DNA of 64,000 bases from Paracamarosporium sp. OC-R06-R3 (GCA_019828545.1 JACVRA010000314.1:1656-65655); one strand, 5' to 3'. Shown: positions 11,373 through 23,504, counted from the first letter of the stretch. A program made the numbers and translations. Notes: generated by a model from the sequence alone, not told the origin.

Positions 11373-13144
11373 TCATAACGAAGACAAAACAGGCGGAAAC
11401 GTCGGCGACAACGGCGTCACAGCAGGAGATTGCCATCCGCCCTCACTCCAAGTCAAAGATCGCGGCGTACTCTCTCTCCAGTCTTCTCGCTCATCCTCAG
11501 AAGACGATAGATCAGTGAGTCTTTTCTGCGGCGACGAAATTGTGAGACCCAAAGTCGTCAATTTATCTTGCAATATGCTGGTAACGGCAGGGTTACCACC
11601 CCTGAACGAGCCAAGTAGGGAAGATAAAGAATGAATCAAATCTCTCGGGCCTAGTCCAAATCCTGAGTCTTGGTTCAGAGATGGGACGCAGATCATTACG
11701 TCGGCGAGTGAGTTTGCGATGTCGAACAGCTTAGATTCCTATCAATTGGTAAGCGAAGAGTTATCATACGAAAGATTTCTAACTTACCATGCCGGGGCCG
11801 TGAGCTTCCAAGCTTTCTTTAGGTAGTGTACACAGAAATGATAATGCATTCTGTGCAACCTTTGCAGGGAAGGAAAAAGAAAAGCCGTCGTCCTGATCCG
11901 ACGATCGCAGGTTTGTCACACTCAGAGCGTGTTGCCAGAGGAAGATTCGCATCCACTGTTGCGTCATCGAGATATCAGCACGCTGCAACTCATTCTCGAG
12001 GTTTCTCGTTGATTCATCATCGCCAAGCTGCTGCTGTGCAAGTGCGAGTGCGCTGCGGGCGCCCGCAGGATCCGCGGTGAGAGTAGCATCGAGGATGTTG
12101 AAGAGATGGCAGAGGTGGATGAAAGCGGGGGTCACTGAGCCGTCATTGAGATTTTCGAGTTGCGGTAGATCAGGCGAGCGTTTCAGCATTGTCGGTACAT
12201 CGTTTTGAATGGAGTGGGCTCTATAAACGTATCGTTAGTGATTGGTGGAGCATACGTCCTCGGCAGTATTACCTTTCAGTGATGAAGAGAAGCCAATATA
12301 TCCGCACATTGTATTGAAGTCGCTCAATGTCCATGTATTGATAATACGAAGGCTTATGCAGCCCGATCATGTGGGCTTTTGTGATGGCCTCACCGAGAAA
12401 AATTGTCGAGGTAGGCATGCGGCCGATGTTGGCTGCATAGACGTGAAGAAAGAATGCACTTAGGAGAGACGAAAGCGTAACATGTTCCATATGATTAGAT
12501 TCGTCTCGCGCCCTTTTTGCCTCACTGTCAAACATGGCACTTGACACCCGGAAATGTCCTTCCACCGGGCTCCCGGGCTCTGCGTCGATCTGAAACTGGG
12601 TGATAGTTGCTGCACAGACAGCAGTCGCAAGCCCGTATGCTTCCATATCATCGGGATTGGTTAAGAGACGGGCAAGCAAGGCTTCTGTATCTACAACTGG
12701 CCAGATCGCATAGCCACGTGACTGGTACACGTCTAGGTACGGTGATATAGTACTCGTAGATATCTTCTTCGGTCCTCTATGCCCTTGGAATGGAGGACTG
12801 ACAACATCTGGCCAGCCTAGGGGATCGTAAGGTGGCTCAGTGATAGGGGGCAATTGGTCGACGAGGGGGAAATCGATCGTAGTCGGACTTCCATCGTCCA
12901 AGCTTGTATCACTGTCGCTGTTCACCCTCTGTGAAAGGTCGCTTCGACTCCGCTCTTGAAACCTTCTGATTGCAGCCTCAGTGGTACGACGAGGACCTTT
13001 CGGACCCGATTTGCCATGTGTCTTGAGGTAAGTACAATCCCAATTTGCAGTCTGACATCGCGAGCAAGGCTGGTTGCCGTCACATCGGACTTTCCGCACA
13101 GAGCAAGGATCGCATGCCCTCCGCGTCCCTTTACGCGGGGCCAT
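11373..13144 (-). CDS. Zn2Cys6 transcription factor of the sugar-utilisation type
   Basis: Exons 13144-12273, 12220-11788 and 11738-11373 (introns 52 and 49 nt) give 556 aa. The N-terminus is a zinc cluster with Cys11, Cys14, Cys21, Cys27, Cys30 and Cys37, followed at once by the basic linker HGKSGPKGPRR, which resembles the KRGPK-type linker of maltose/sucrose and other sugar regulators. A fungal middle-homology domain covers roughly residues 130-420; the exon 1-2 junction restores TERAHSIQ, a well-conserved motif there, and the exon 2-3 junction restores KLFDIANSLADV. The C-terminus is Ser/Pro/Thr-rich. Nuclear activator or repressor by family. Its position between the GH43 gene and the sugar transporter suggests it controls them; this is inference from context. 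Confidence 0.9.
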
Positions 13145-13909
13145 GTTTACCCGGCTGGGTGCAGTGAGGCTCTGCGATAGCGCGCCTTTACGCGATGGGG
13201 TAACTTCGCTAGCTCTTCATCGCACAGCGTTGGCGAGACACGTGCTTGGAACTGTGTGTAGAGATGGTAGGCTTCAACGGTAAGATACTCGGGTGGATGG
13301 AACGTAGGAACAATGGAACGATCCAGGGTCTATGCGATGCGAACATGTGTTGTGCGATTGTGGAGATGACGTTCAATCGTCGGGGTGGTAAAAGGTGGGG
13401 ATAGACGGCGCCTCTTCGGACGGCCCCTTCCCCGTTCGAGCATGTCTACGCCATCCAATCACGAGACCATCGTTCAGACACCGTCGGAATTGGCTCCTGA
13501 TGTGCATTGCTAGTACAAATGAGGCTGAATAAAAACTCTAAAATCGAGCTACCCGGAAAAAGCATGGTGGGTGGCTTGCTTCGTTCAATGGTCTGTTTCC
13601 AACAGAACCCAACATGATATTTCAATATTGTATCAGAGTTTGTCAAGTCTAAGGGCGTTGAGTAGAAGTTTTTTGCGAGTTTTTAATTACGCTGCAGTTC
13701 CTGCCGATCGTCAGAGACCTGTGTTCCATTTGTGGATCCTGGAGACTTTGCTTCGAAGGGAGCTCACATCATCGAAATTCTAGAACAGTTCATTTGTGAC
13801 GTTAAGTATGTAAATGAACGGTTCGATAATAATATTACCCAGAAATAGGCATAAAATTGCTTTCAACGACAACTTAATCAACCAGAATAACTAGGGACGG
13901 ATTGATGTA
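13145..13909. other. Intergenic region: Zn2Cys6 promoter and sugar transporter 3' flank
   Basis: Both flanking genes are on the minus strand. The right part (13490-13900) is AT-rich and belongs to the 3' flank of the transporter. No open frame with recognisable protein features. Confidence 0.5.
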
Positions 13910-15657
13910 TCAATGAAGGTGCTGAGGTGGCATGGTATACTCATCGTGCTTTTCCGTTGCTTTCGTAGAGTTACCCTTAATTTCCATACCGATTGATACG
14001 CGGCGGTGAACTTCTGGGTCGGCTGCCTCTCCATCGAACACAATAGCGATTTCCTCCAGCGTGCGACCCTTAGTTTCCGGGAACAGCTGCAGAACAATTA
14101 GCACAAACTGCGCAGCCGGAGCTTTTGAACTTACAAAGTAGATGATGAAAATCATAGCAGTCAATGTGCCGATGTATACGAAATAAAACTTCCATTGGAT
14201 AGCACCGAGCGCAACAGGATTGACATACTGGTTGAAGAAGCCCGCCCCGAAGACGACAGTCAAGTTGATAGACAGACCCTTTGATCTGAGGCGGAAAGGG
14301 AGGATTTCAACAGGATAAGCGATTGAAAGCGGCGTGAACGCGATGTCGTAGAAACCGAAGAAGATGAAGAGGAAGGCCACGACGGCCGAGCCTGCTGCGC
14401 TAATATGCCACTCCGCGAATACTGCAGACAACGCAGTAACGATGATGAACGAGACGAGCATTCCGCAGGTAGAGATCATCCACAGTGGTCGACGCCCGTA
14501 TCTTTCAGCTGCCACAGCACCGGCTGCCGCGAGAAGCGCGTTCCAGACTTGCAGACCGACATTGATGGCCGCTTGTGAGACGGCAGATGTGACGCCGACG
14601 GATTCGAGTATCGGGGCGAGATAGTACGATACGATGCCATTTCCAGCCCATTGGATCATGAAGCCGACGAGGATGCAGATGAGAAGGCGGTGGCGGTTCC
14701 CTTTTGTTTCGAAGAAGGACATGAAGCCGGCAGTCTTAGCAACCTCCTTTTCTCGCTCAATTGCTTCGCAGATCTCGCTGAATTCAAACCTGACCTACTT
14801 TACGTTAGCATGTAATGTCTAGGCCTCTTGTGGAGCAGGTATGTTGGAACACTGACCAACTCATCGTTGACATCACCGTTAGCGTGGTATCTTGCGAGCA
14901 TATTCAAAGCCTCGTTAGTCCGACCCTTCGAAACGAGCCATCTCGGTGACTCAGGCGTGATCAACAGCCCAAGCAACTGCATCCCAGGAAAGAACCCCTG
15001 CAAAAGGCAAGGCGTCCTCCAGCTCCAGCTGTTACCAAGAAAAAGCGTTCCAAGCGTGATGCACGCTGAAAAGATAGCACCCCAATACCAAGTAGCTTGA
15101 AATAGAGCCGTAATCTGGCCGCGATGCTTCGGATGCGCAATCTCGGTGGTCAAAGGCGGTGCTGCGGTTTGAGAGAATCCAAGGCCTATGCCAAGCATTA
15201 TGCGAGTACCCAGTATCGCCCAAGGTCCGTTAGTAGTAGCCTGGATGATGGAAGCTATAAACATGATAGTGGATCCGATGGCCACGGTGTACCGGCGTCC
15301 GATCAGATCAGAGACATATGAAGCTGGAATAAAGGAAGGAAGACCACCGAGGCTTATTCCGGCGATAATGAGGCCAAGGATACTTGTTGAGATAGGGCCA
15401 AGGTCTTCTTTGACTGTTCAATGTCAGGAACGATGTTGTCGACATCGGGTAATGTACTAACATTGCGGGATAGCAAGGAGTCCGTTCATCAAGCTTCCAT
15501 CGAAGCCATTGGCTGCCGCAGAACAGAACATTAAACCGATGCCAAAATTCAGTCTTCGAAGGCCAGGGTCTTTAACCCATCTGGAATTGACGTTGTTCCT
15601 GAGGGTCTTGTATGCAGCTCCTCCGCCCTTGGAAACGATGCCTGCCGGACCACCCAT
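13910..15657 (-). CDS. MFS sugar transporter (sugar porter family)
   Basis: Exons 15657-15462, 15413-14857, 14794-14135 and 14086-13910 (introns 48, 62 and 48 nt) give 529 aa, standard for the family. Sugar-porter signatures appear in order: LIGRRYTVAIGS after TM2, RIMLGIGLG, PESPRWLVSKGR before the central loop, ERYGRRPLW in the second half, and FPETKGRTLEEI after TM12. Twelve hydrophobic segments can be drawn. It resembles lactose/hexose/pentose permeases in the plasma membrane; the substrate is not deducible. The final intron (14134-14087) is 48 nt, in phase and free of stops; removing it restores IIYFLFPETKGR, so it is very likely real. Neighbouring GH43 and regulator genes suggest uptake of the released sugar. 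Confidence 0.93.
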
Positions 15658-16335
15658 GTCGTACGGAAAAGGAGGTTTCTTGGACCAAAGGGAGTATTAG
15701 GAGCTGTCCGTGATTCTGAAATACGATGTGCTGCGAGGAAGCCAGCATTTATGCTGTCCTGGGGAGAGAAGATGAGCTTGCTTCTCCAGAAGTCTACCCC
15801 GCAGAAGTCCGAGCGCGAACCCGTCTAATCCAGCTTGTGCAGGACATATTGCCTCAACGCTCGACTGTATTGCAATAGCCCGCTGCAGGAGCTGTCATCG
15901 ATGCCAGGGTTTCCGACGGTTGTGCTGGAGATGCGGGTGAAGGTGTGCAGACCCCAGACACTGCCCATGGGGATTGATCGTTAGTGCAGCTCACCGGATT
16001 AAATCACGGTCAGATTCACGGTCAGTATATCGGAAAGAATAGCTACTTTGTGGTGAACGGTGTCAAGTGGGTGGAAATCGGAAAGGTCCGTCGACAGCGG
16101 GAAAGCTAAGCTGGCTTGGTATACCAGATGCATATTTCGGAAGAAATTTCGGGAAGATTATTCAGTCTGCTAATCTCTCATGAGAGAACTGTTTAGCGAA
16201 TTCAGAACACGATATAAATCAGTTGATTCATTCTTAATCATAGAACAGGAAGACCTCGAAACATCGCTAGATCTAGCAAGGCACGCTGAGCTGTGTTGGC
16301 GAGTCGTACCCTACCCGGTTGTTGTACACATCTTC
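15658..16335. other. Intergenic region upstream of the sugar transporter
   Basis: It contains the sugar transporter promoter and the 3' flank of the Myb-like gene. AT content rises towards 16100-16320. No gene-like frame. Confidence 0.5.
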
Positions 16336-18160
16336 TCAACGCCTTCTCTCTTTCTCCAACTTTCCCGTAATCTTCTTCTCGAAGACTTCAGGGTGTAAGT
16401 TTCTCCCAGTCTTGTCCCTGAACCTCCACGATACTCTCTCCCACACCATCGAACAATCCTGCTGCAAGATCCTCGCAACAAGCTTTAAGTCGTCCTGTGA
16501 GAAGGTGTCATCAGGCGCAACCTTGTACTCTGCGCGGTGACTAGTACTGTGGTGATGGTGGCGGCGGCGGCGGCGGTCCGATTCGTGTTTGTCCTTCCTA
16601 GATTCTGAGTGACCATGAGAACAGCGGCGTTCCTTGCGACCCGGAGAAGAAACTCTTGAGGCAGGTTTCTGGGGAGAGACCGATGTGTCCCAAGGATTGG
16701 CGTCTGAAGTGTTGTTCTTTTTTTTAGATTTGTCTTTAGACTTGTCCTTCTCTGATGGTGCAGCACCTCCCCATGCGCCATCAGTCCACTCATTGGCTCC
16801 GCCAGTATTAGTAGTGTCGCCTGGGTTGTTTCCATCGAAATCCCAGGCATTCTTGTCTTTTGTCTGGGAGGAGCTCGAACCGCTGGACTTGCTCTTGCTC
16901 TTGCTCTTGTTGTCTTTGTTTCCTCCATAATCCCAAAGATTCCCACCACCCCATTCTGGTGCAGCATTGCCTCCTCCACTATCGAAGCCGCCATCTCCAT
17001 CACCCCAAGGATTGTCAGCATCTTTGGACTCGCTCTTCTTCTCCTTTGACTTTCCCTTCTCCTTGCCACCTTTGTCTTTTTTCTTCTCTTCATTATTCTT
17101 GTCCTTAGTCTTCTTGCTCTTGCTTTCCTCTTTATCAGGCTCAATATCCCAAGGATTGCCACCACCGCCGGTGTCCCCTGCATTGGTATTGTCCCCAGCA
17201 TTGTCCCCATTACCGCCGCCACCACTACCATCACCAATATTCCATTGCGTGTTTCCGGTCGTGTTAGTATCGGCTCCTGTCGCATCGCCCCAAACACCAC
17301 CTCCACTATCACCAGTATTCCATTCTGTGTTTCCAGTCGTGTTGTTATCAGCTCCAGTGGGCCAATCAATGTTACCTGCAGCGCCAGCTCCTCCATTGTC
17401 ATTTTTCTTGGAGTCTTTACCAGAAGCATTAGACTTATTGTCACCTGGAGTATCGAACGTGTCAAGGCCACCAAAAACCCACCCATCACCACCCGAAGTC
17501 TCTTCTTTTTTCTCTTCTCCTTTCTTTTGCTGCTCCTGTTTCTGGTTCGCTTGGCCACCGCCCTGCTCATTACCCTTCTTCCCTTTCTTCTTGTCCCAAA
17601 AGTCGTCCGGCCGGATCTCATTGAAACGCTGAGTGCACTGTTTCTTAGGCTTTTTGAGCTTTTCAGTTATAGCAGGCCACTGGGCGTCTTCGGTCTTCAT
17701 GCGCATGAGTGTCTTGTCCTCTTCTTCTGTGAAATTGAGCGGGTTGGGGACGCCCTTCTTGTACTCGATCTCACCGATGTTATCTGCTTGGCCGCTTGTG
17801 TTTTTGCTTGTCTCGGTTTGGCCATTGCCGGATTTAGCGCTTTTCTTCACCGAATTATGGTCTGCGTTTCCCTTCGGTGGGTTGTTCGCTGCTGCGTTGT
17901 CTAGAGCATTCAAAAGCCGTGGCTTGCCACTACCGGTCAACTTACCTCTCCGACCATCGCTAGCTGCCCATTCAATGGCTGCACCAGGCGTTGCCATCTG
18001 CGCAAGACGTTAGCAGCTAGAGACGGTAAAATTGGGAGCGTTAACTCACCATGCCCCTGTAGCTGTTCAGCTGCGGCTGTTTCGGCGGGTCTTTGAAGGG
18101 CTTGTTGCTGAGGCCTAGCAGATACGACGTTCTGATGCGCCGAGGTGGGTCGCCAGCCAT
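16336..18160 (-). CDS. Protein with two Myb/SANT-like domains and a Trp-motif-rich disordered middle
   Basis: Exons 18160-18050 and 17997-16336 (52-nt intron) give 590 aa. A Myb/SANT-like segment lies at about 127-167 (FTEEEDKTLMRMK, W, RFNEIRP), and a second Myb-like helix set at about 533-589 (FSQDDLKLVARILQQD to LHPEVFEKK). Between them are about 300 residues rich in Gly, Asn, Asp, Lys and Ser with 13 tryptophans in short motifs (NPWD, NPWG, NLWD, NAWD), a duplicated TTGNT(E/Q)WN(T/I)GD unit, Lys-rich blocks, and an Arg/His run near 512-520. Probably nuclear; no specific function can be assigned. The initiator at 18160 is preferred because the upstream exon is short, basic and in phase; a second ATG opens exon 2. 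Confidence 0.8.
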
Positions 18161-19247
18161 GGTGAGTGAGATGCAGTGTGATATGCTCCGACTGAATGTT
18201 CAGTGGCGGCAGAAAATTTGAGCGAGGCAAAGATTAAGTACAATGCGTGCTCTGCGTGCGAAAGGTTGTGTTGACTTGGGAGTGAGGTGGAAGGCAAGTG
18301 TAGAGGTGACGCTAAGTGAGCGGCCTAAGTGAGAGGCGTTGCTGGCTCGGCAACGTATCCAGCCAGTGTCTTGGGGGGACCAATCTAATGAGCACTAGGA
18401 AGGAGAGAATTCAGGTGAATGACGAGAAAAGCGGCAAATGCCGCGCGAGAGCACATGGTATTGATCGGTTCAAGGACTGGAGGAACGCTTTGCCTCATAT
18501 TTGGTACACCATTATCCCCGTATTCGGCGTGCTTGCTCTCCTTTGGTTAGATGTTCAGTCTATCGTAGAGCTCCTGGTCCTACGGTTCTGTCGTGTCACC
18601 AGATAGAGAAGCCGCAGCCTCCCAGTATGATAATATAGTAGCCCACATTATGCCACAAATACAAGCGACTAATATGCAAGGCGAATGTGAATTGAGAAAT
18701 ACAATCACACAAAGAGACGCAAACGGATAAGGCATTGAACAGAGGAAACAATACGATATGGGACGTGATTGCGGCAGCACCTTGACACATGGGTGATGTG
18801 CAAGCAAGGTAAAAAGGACCATCTTACTAGTAGCTATCGTGCGTACTTTTGCTTTGCGTGCCCTTGTTTGAGCTGATATCTACATCGTTATGGCGGTTCT
18901 TGCAGTGCTCCTGCACCGGTGCTTATGATACATATCAGGAGTAGGTCTCAAAGGGAAATTATCACCATTATAGCAAGTATAGATGAGATAATTGTTTTGG
19001 CATCCTGGATGAAAAGCCACAGAGCAATACTGGTAGTTCAAAAAACGTTGGATAGATAGTCATCTCAAGTGTTTGAAATGAGGTCGCGCCCCCACCCAAC
19101 GTTCCCCATGAACATCGGCCCGACCATTCCTCCGCCTGGAACCCTGAACCGTGGCATCTCCAATCGCCAAACATTCGAGGTCGACTTTCAGCGAAGCTCC
19201 TTTCTACTCCGCACCGCCGCCGAAACAGCAATCCGCCAACTATCACG
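18161..19247. other. Divergent intergenic region, Myb-like gene and p24 gene
   Basis: About 1.1 kb. A 96-codon open frame at 18316-18606 has one hydrophobic stretch but no homology I recognise, so it is not called. The region should contain both promoters. Confidence 0.45.
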
Positions 19248-20051
19248 ATGCTGTTCCCTTCCTTCAGCGTTCTCGCCGCAGCGAGCAGCCTGCTCGCCCT
19301 CGCCTCGGCGCACAACATCCAGATGAAGGCCTACATGCGCGAATGCTTCCACGAGCAGCTGCACAAGGACGACAAGATGACGGTCACGTTCCAAGTTGGC
19401 GACCGGGAATTCGGGGGAAGTGGAAATCTGGACATTGATTTCTGGGTACGGCAGCCACAAAACCAACTAGATTGCGAATCAAGGGCGGACGATCGCATTG
19501 CATCGGGGTTACAATTGGGGATTCAAGAGGCATGGCTGACAGGCATTGGCAGATCGAGACGCCCTCACGCGCATACCAAGTTCACGAACGTGGCGTATCA
19601 TCGGGCGACCACTCCTTCGTCGCAACAGAAGACGGCAAATACACATACTGCTTTAACAACGAGCACTGGGGCGCAAACACCAAGGAAGTTTCATTCAATG
19701 TGCACGGAATAGTCTACGTCCCCGAACACGAGGCGCCGCAAGATCCCCTGGAGAAAGAAGGTACGCTCCTCGAGACGATTCCTCACTGGTCTTAATCCTC
19801 GGCAACACTAGTCCACTATGTGCGAGCTATGCTAACATGCGACAGTCCGCTCCCTCGCCGAGCTCGTCTCCCAAGTCAAAGACGAGCAATCCTACATCGT
19901 CGTCCGCGAACGCACCCACCGCAACACCGCCGAGTCCACAAACTCGCGCGTCAAGTGGTGGAGCATCTTCCAGCTAAGCCTTCTCGTCGGAGAGGGCATC
20001 TTCCAGGTGTGGTGGATTAAGCGCTTCTTTGAGGTCAAGCGCATCGTGTAG
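19248..20051 (+). CDS. p24 family cargo receptor, Emp24 (p24 beta) type
   Basis: Exons 19248-19445, 19553-19760 and 19846-20051 (introns 107 and 85 nt) give 203 aa, the usual p24 length. A signal peptide covers residues 1-21. A GOLD domain follows with the conserved Cys pair (RECFHEQL and YTYCFNNEHW), then a coiled segment (LAELVSQVKDEQSYIVVRERTHRNTAE), one C-terminal membrane helix, and the short cytosolic tail FFEVKRIV, whose Phe-Phe plus basic and terminal valine signals are typical of p24 beta COPI/COPII sorting. It cycles between ER and Golgi, packing secretory cargo into COPII vesicles. The exon joins keep the DFW-IETPSRAYQV and EKEG-VRSLAEL family spacing. Confidence 0.94.
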
Positions 20052-20549
20052 GACAATCGGCGCGCAACTGCCATCGAGAAGGCTGTGAGGTTTGCCATGT
20101 CGTTGTGGGATTCGCTGGATCGTAGGTTCAGCTCGAAGCATTTCTAGCTTGGCGTTTCGTGATTTGCTCTGCTTGGCGGTAGGGCGGTGCTGCAAAATGG
20201 GATGGAGTTTGGGTGGGATCTGAGTGTATGATTCGTAGAGCGAGCTTGCTATGAGATACTGATTACATTGTCATTGGTGCGTTTTGCTTGCTGTTTTGCA
20301 TCGCGCTCTGCAACCTTCGATTTTGCGGTTGTAGTATGCATTGCTGAAGTTGCATGATGATGCGGATGAATACCCTGGAGATACCGGTAAGCCAGCAACG
20401 CCATGCTATGCTAGACATCCTCTTCGGAAAATAACCATCTCTCCTCTCTGCCCTAGACTCACACGTATGATGCAGAGTCTGAATCAATATACCGATCATC
20501 CCCAAGCAAAACCAAGCTGCATCCCAACACTTCAAATCCCTCAACTCCC
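20052..20549. other. Convergent intergenic region
   Basis: 3' flanks of the p24 gene and of the 937-aa protein gene. No gene-like open frame. Confidence 0.5.
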
Positions 20550-23504
20550 CTAATTCTCACGCATCACCTGACCATAAATAGGCTCCTCCGGATCACCCAC
20601 CACAACATGATCAACCGTAAGCCGCACGAACCCCTCCACAACCCCCAAGACAACGTCCAACGCATCCCGCGCATCCTCCTTACTCACAGCCCCACACTCA
20701 TCATCAAGATCATCCTCAGTCCTACACTCATCAGCCTCCACCACAACCCTCCCCGAAGAAAATAAAAAAACTTACACGTTAAACTCGCTCTCATCGCTCA
20801 CCGCATCCGGATCCACCGCCCCCTCAACCGCCGCCCTCCGCAGCAAATTCCCCAACGCCATCCTCCTCGCACACAGCCAGTACGCGCGATGGAACCGCTT
20901 CTCGCTCGCCAGCATGTCCCGCGTCCACGTCCTGACAACCCGGATGTACCCCCCGCGCTGGAGCTCCGCGAGCCACGGCCCCAGGCACGGCGAGAAGGTC
21001 GTCCAGTGGATCCAGTCGTGCTCGTACCAGTGGTATCCGTAGACGCCTACGGTGGTGGTCCCGGCGCGGTGCTCGGCGGCCGTGTCCCAGGGGTTTGCGG
21101 CGTTGTGCAGGACGACGAAAGAGAGGGCGGTGCCGTTCGGGATGAAGCCTTGGGTGCTGTGGAGGGTGCGGCGGGCGATGTGTGGGAGGGGGAAGTCTCG
21201 GGGGAGGGGGTCCGGCGGGAGGAGCAGGGGGCGCATCGTGTTTTCGAGCCAGGCTTGTCTGTGGGGTCTTGGTTAGTTGCGGGCTTGGAAGGGGTTGTGC
21301 GGGGAGTACTCACGCGTGGTGGCTGTGCGTGGTGGCGGGGATGATCTCGTAGAGGGTTACTGGGGCGGTGTAGTCGTCGTAGGCGGAGACGATGCGCTGC
21401 TCGGTGGGCCGGGATGAGCTGGGGTCTGCGGAGGTCAGCGAATGGTCTTGGGTTGCCTCGAAGCCGGATAGAGGGTGGGTATCTAAGTTGGAGGCAGGGG
21501 GCATGATGTCCCCAAATAAATCGTCGGGCAGAGCATCCAGGTCAAGGTCGTCCAGGAACCCGAAATCAGACATGGAAGTAGGTATACTGGAACTTCCTGG
21601 GGTAGGTTCTCCTGTTTGCTGTAAGTTTGAGCCAGACTGGCTTTGGACAGTGAAACTTGGGTAGCCTTGCTCCTCAAAAGATGAGTGGGGGGTATTGAAG
21701 GAAGGCCCGGACCGTGGGCGTGAGCTACTAGGTCCTGGAGCTGTGGTGCCGGTGGGGTGTCTGTTGCGAGAGTGCTGGCGAGGATCCACACGCGAAGAAC
21801 CCTGTGCTGAGCTGCTGGGTCCTGGAGCGGCTGGTTGCAGCGGCAGTTCCGTCAGCGGTTGGCGGACGTCAAAGCCACGGGAGGAGGAGGCGATGGTATT
21901 CGAGGCATGACTGGCCGTGGGATTTTGCATCAACTCACCTCGAACCCTTGAAATAGTCGCTGCCGCTGGCCTAGGTGCCCTAGGTGGCTGAGGGACGGCT
22001 CCGCGAGGTGGTTGAGAAGTGGCATCTGCAGCACCAGCGTTAGGTGGGTTTGTCTCAAGAAAACGATGTAAATCGCTCAACGAGCTTCCAGAAGAAGACG
22101 ACTCGTAGATAAGAGAGGGAGTCGATGGATTGGGAGTCGTATATGGACTAAACAAATCAAATTGCTGAGGAGGGTAGCCAGAAGTGATGCTGTTATTAGT
22201 GAAAGGAGAAATTTGATAACCTCCCTGCATACCAGTATTGTTCTGAGGTAGCTGAGGCATCATTCTAGCTCCTAGGAAATTCGGAGCAGGCGGCATGAAG
22301 TGCTGCGGAGTGAAGCCAGAAGTAAAGTCTGGAGTGTAACCAGGTTGCTCCACAGGCAGCATCCCACCAGAGAATTGGTGACCGAAAGTTTGCATTCCTG
22401 TTGGACCCATCAGCTGCCGTCGTGATTGTTGTGAATTATTCAAATTCTGGCCACTAGAAACGGGGGTGCGCCGAAGCTGAGCAGTACCATGAGAGGGCAT
22501 TGTCTGAGATGGGAAAGTCGTCTGGCTGGTCTGATACGGCGCATTCCTATTCGGGTGCCGTTGCTGCTGTTGTGTGCTGCCTGGCGTGTTGCTATGGACG
22601 TCCGAAAGAAGACCAGATATACCACTAAAGTCAGGCATCGGTCTATTGAACTGAGCAGCCCAGTGGTTTGGGTCTAGAGTCGCATTGGCCTGGTTTGTAT
22701 TCAGCATGTACGGAGAACCAGACCAACCCATTACGAGGCCAGGTGCACCTGCATTATCGTTTGGCAGCCTGCTAGAGAAGCCATAGGGCGCACTGTTGGG
22801 TCCAGGACCAGCACCGCGGTATGGTGGGTTCTCAGTGTGGGTGAAGATTGACTGGGGTGCGGCCCTAGGGTAGTGTCCAGCGACACCAGGAATACCTCCA
22901 TGAGGGACAGTGCCGCGCTGAGGAGTAAAATTAGAGTCGTCCATACGTGAAGCTTGACGCCTTACACCACGCGGCTGCCGTGCACCGATGTCAAAATGTA
23001 AGTGTGGAGCGTCTTGGGTACCACGTCCAAGACCTTCTGAGCGTTGATTATTACCAGAGACAACTCCGGGAACAATTACAGGTGACGTATATGTTGGTTC
23101 GACGTTCCTATAAATCGTATTAGCGGTCACAAACAAGCAATGTGGAATAACAATGGTCACATATACCTGCTTGTCGGCTGCCACCAATCGGAACTTTGTG
23201 TATAAGTCTGGGCATTGCCCGGCTGCGAAGTGGGTGGTGAGCTCCTCAAGATAAACTCAGGAGGGACCGGGTCCAAGAGATTCCAAGGAGACGGACGGCG
23301 AACTGAAGCCGGGGGTACAGTCGACGCCATGCTAGGGTGTTGCTGAACCCGAGCGGTGCCGCTGGTGTTACTAACTCCATGGTCGATGTCTGCAAACGCA
23401 AAAGGCCTTCCTGTAGCCGGTACGCGGTCAGTTCCCTGGGGCGCTGCTGATTCGTCTTCACGTTCGGTCGTCGGTCGACTAGACCTAGGGCGCGGTCCAG
23501 ACAT
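20550..23504 (-). CDS. Large fungal protein of unknown function (937 aa), disordered with a C-terminal aromatic domain
   Basis: Exons 23504-23167, 23107-21314, 21258-20776 and 20748-20550 are inferred from in-phase splice sites (introns 59, 55 and 27 nt). The last intron is unusually short: it has a good GTAAGT donor, but its acceptor could be different. Residues 1 to about 690 are Pro/Gln/Asn/Ser/Gly-rich, with repeated aromatic-Pro stretches and no domain I recognise. From about 710 the composition changes to a folded domain: HAQAWLENTMRPLLLP, HSTQGFIPNGTALSF, and an aromatic run at 783-798 (VYGYHWYEHDWIHWTT), then a helical Arg-rich part and an acidic C-terminus. Not a known enzyme signature. 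The domain change suggests a regulatory or scaffold protein, but no function should be assigned. Confidence 0.7.

Noticed and set aside
16485..17621. A 378-codon minus-strand frame overlapping the Myb-like gene, and a 221-codon plus-strand frame (16967-17632)
   Set aside because: Both arise from the low-complexity codons of the Myb-like gene in other frames; the called frame has conserved domains and an exon join, these do not.
18316..18606. A 96-codon frame with one hydrophobic segment
   Set aside because: No similarity I can recognise, no splice partner; likely chance.
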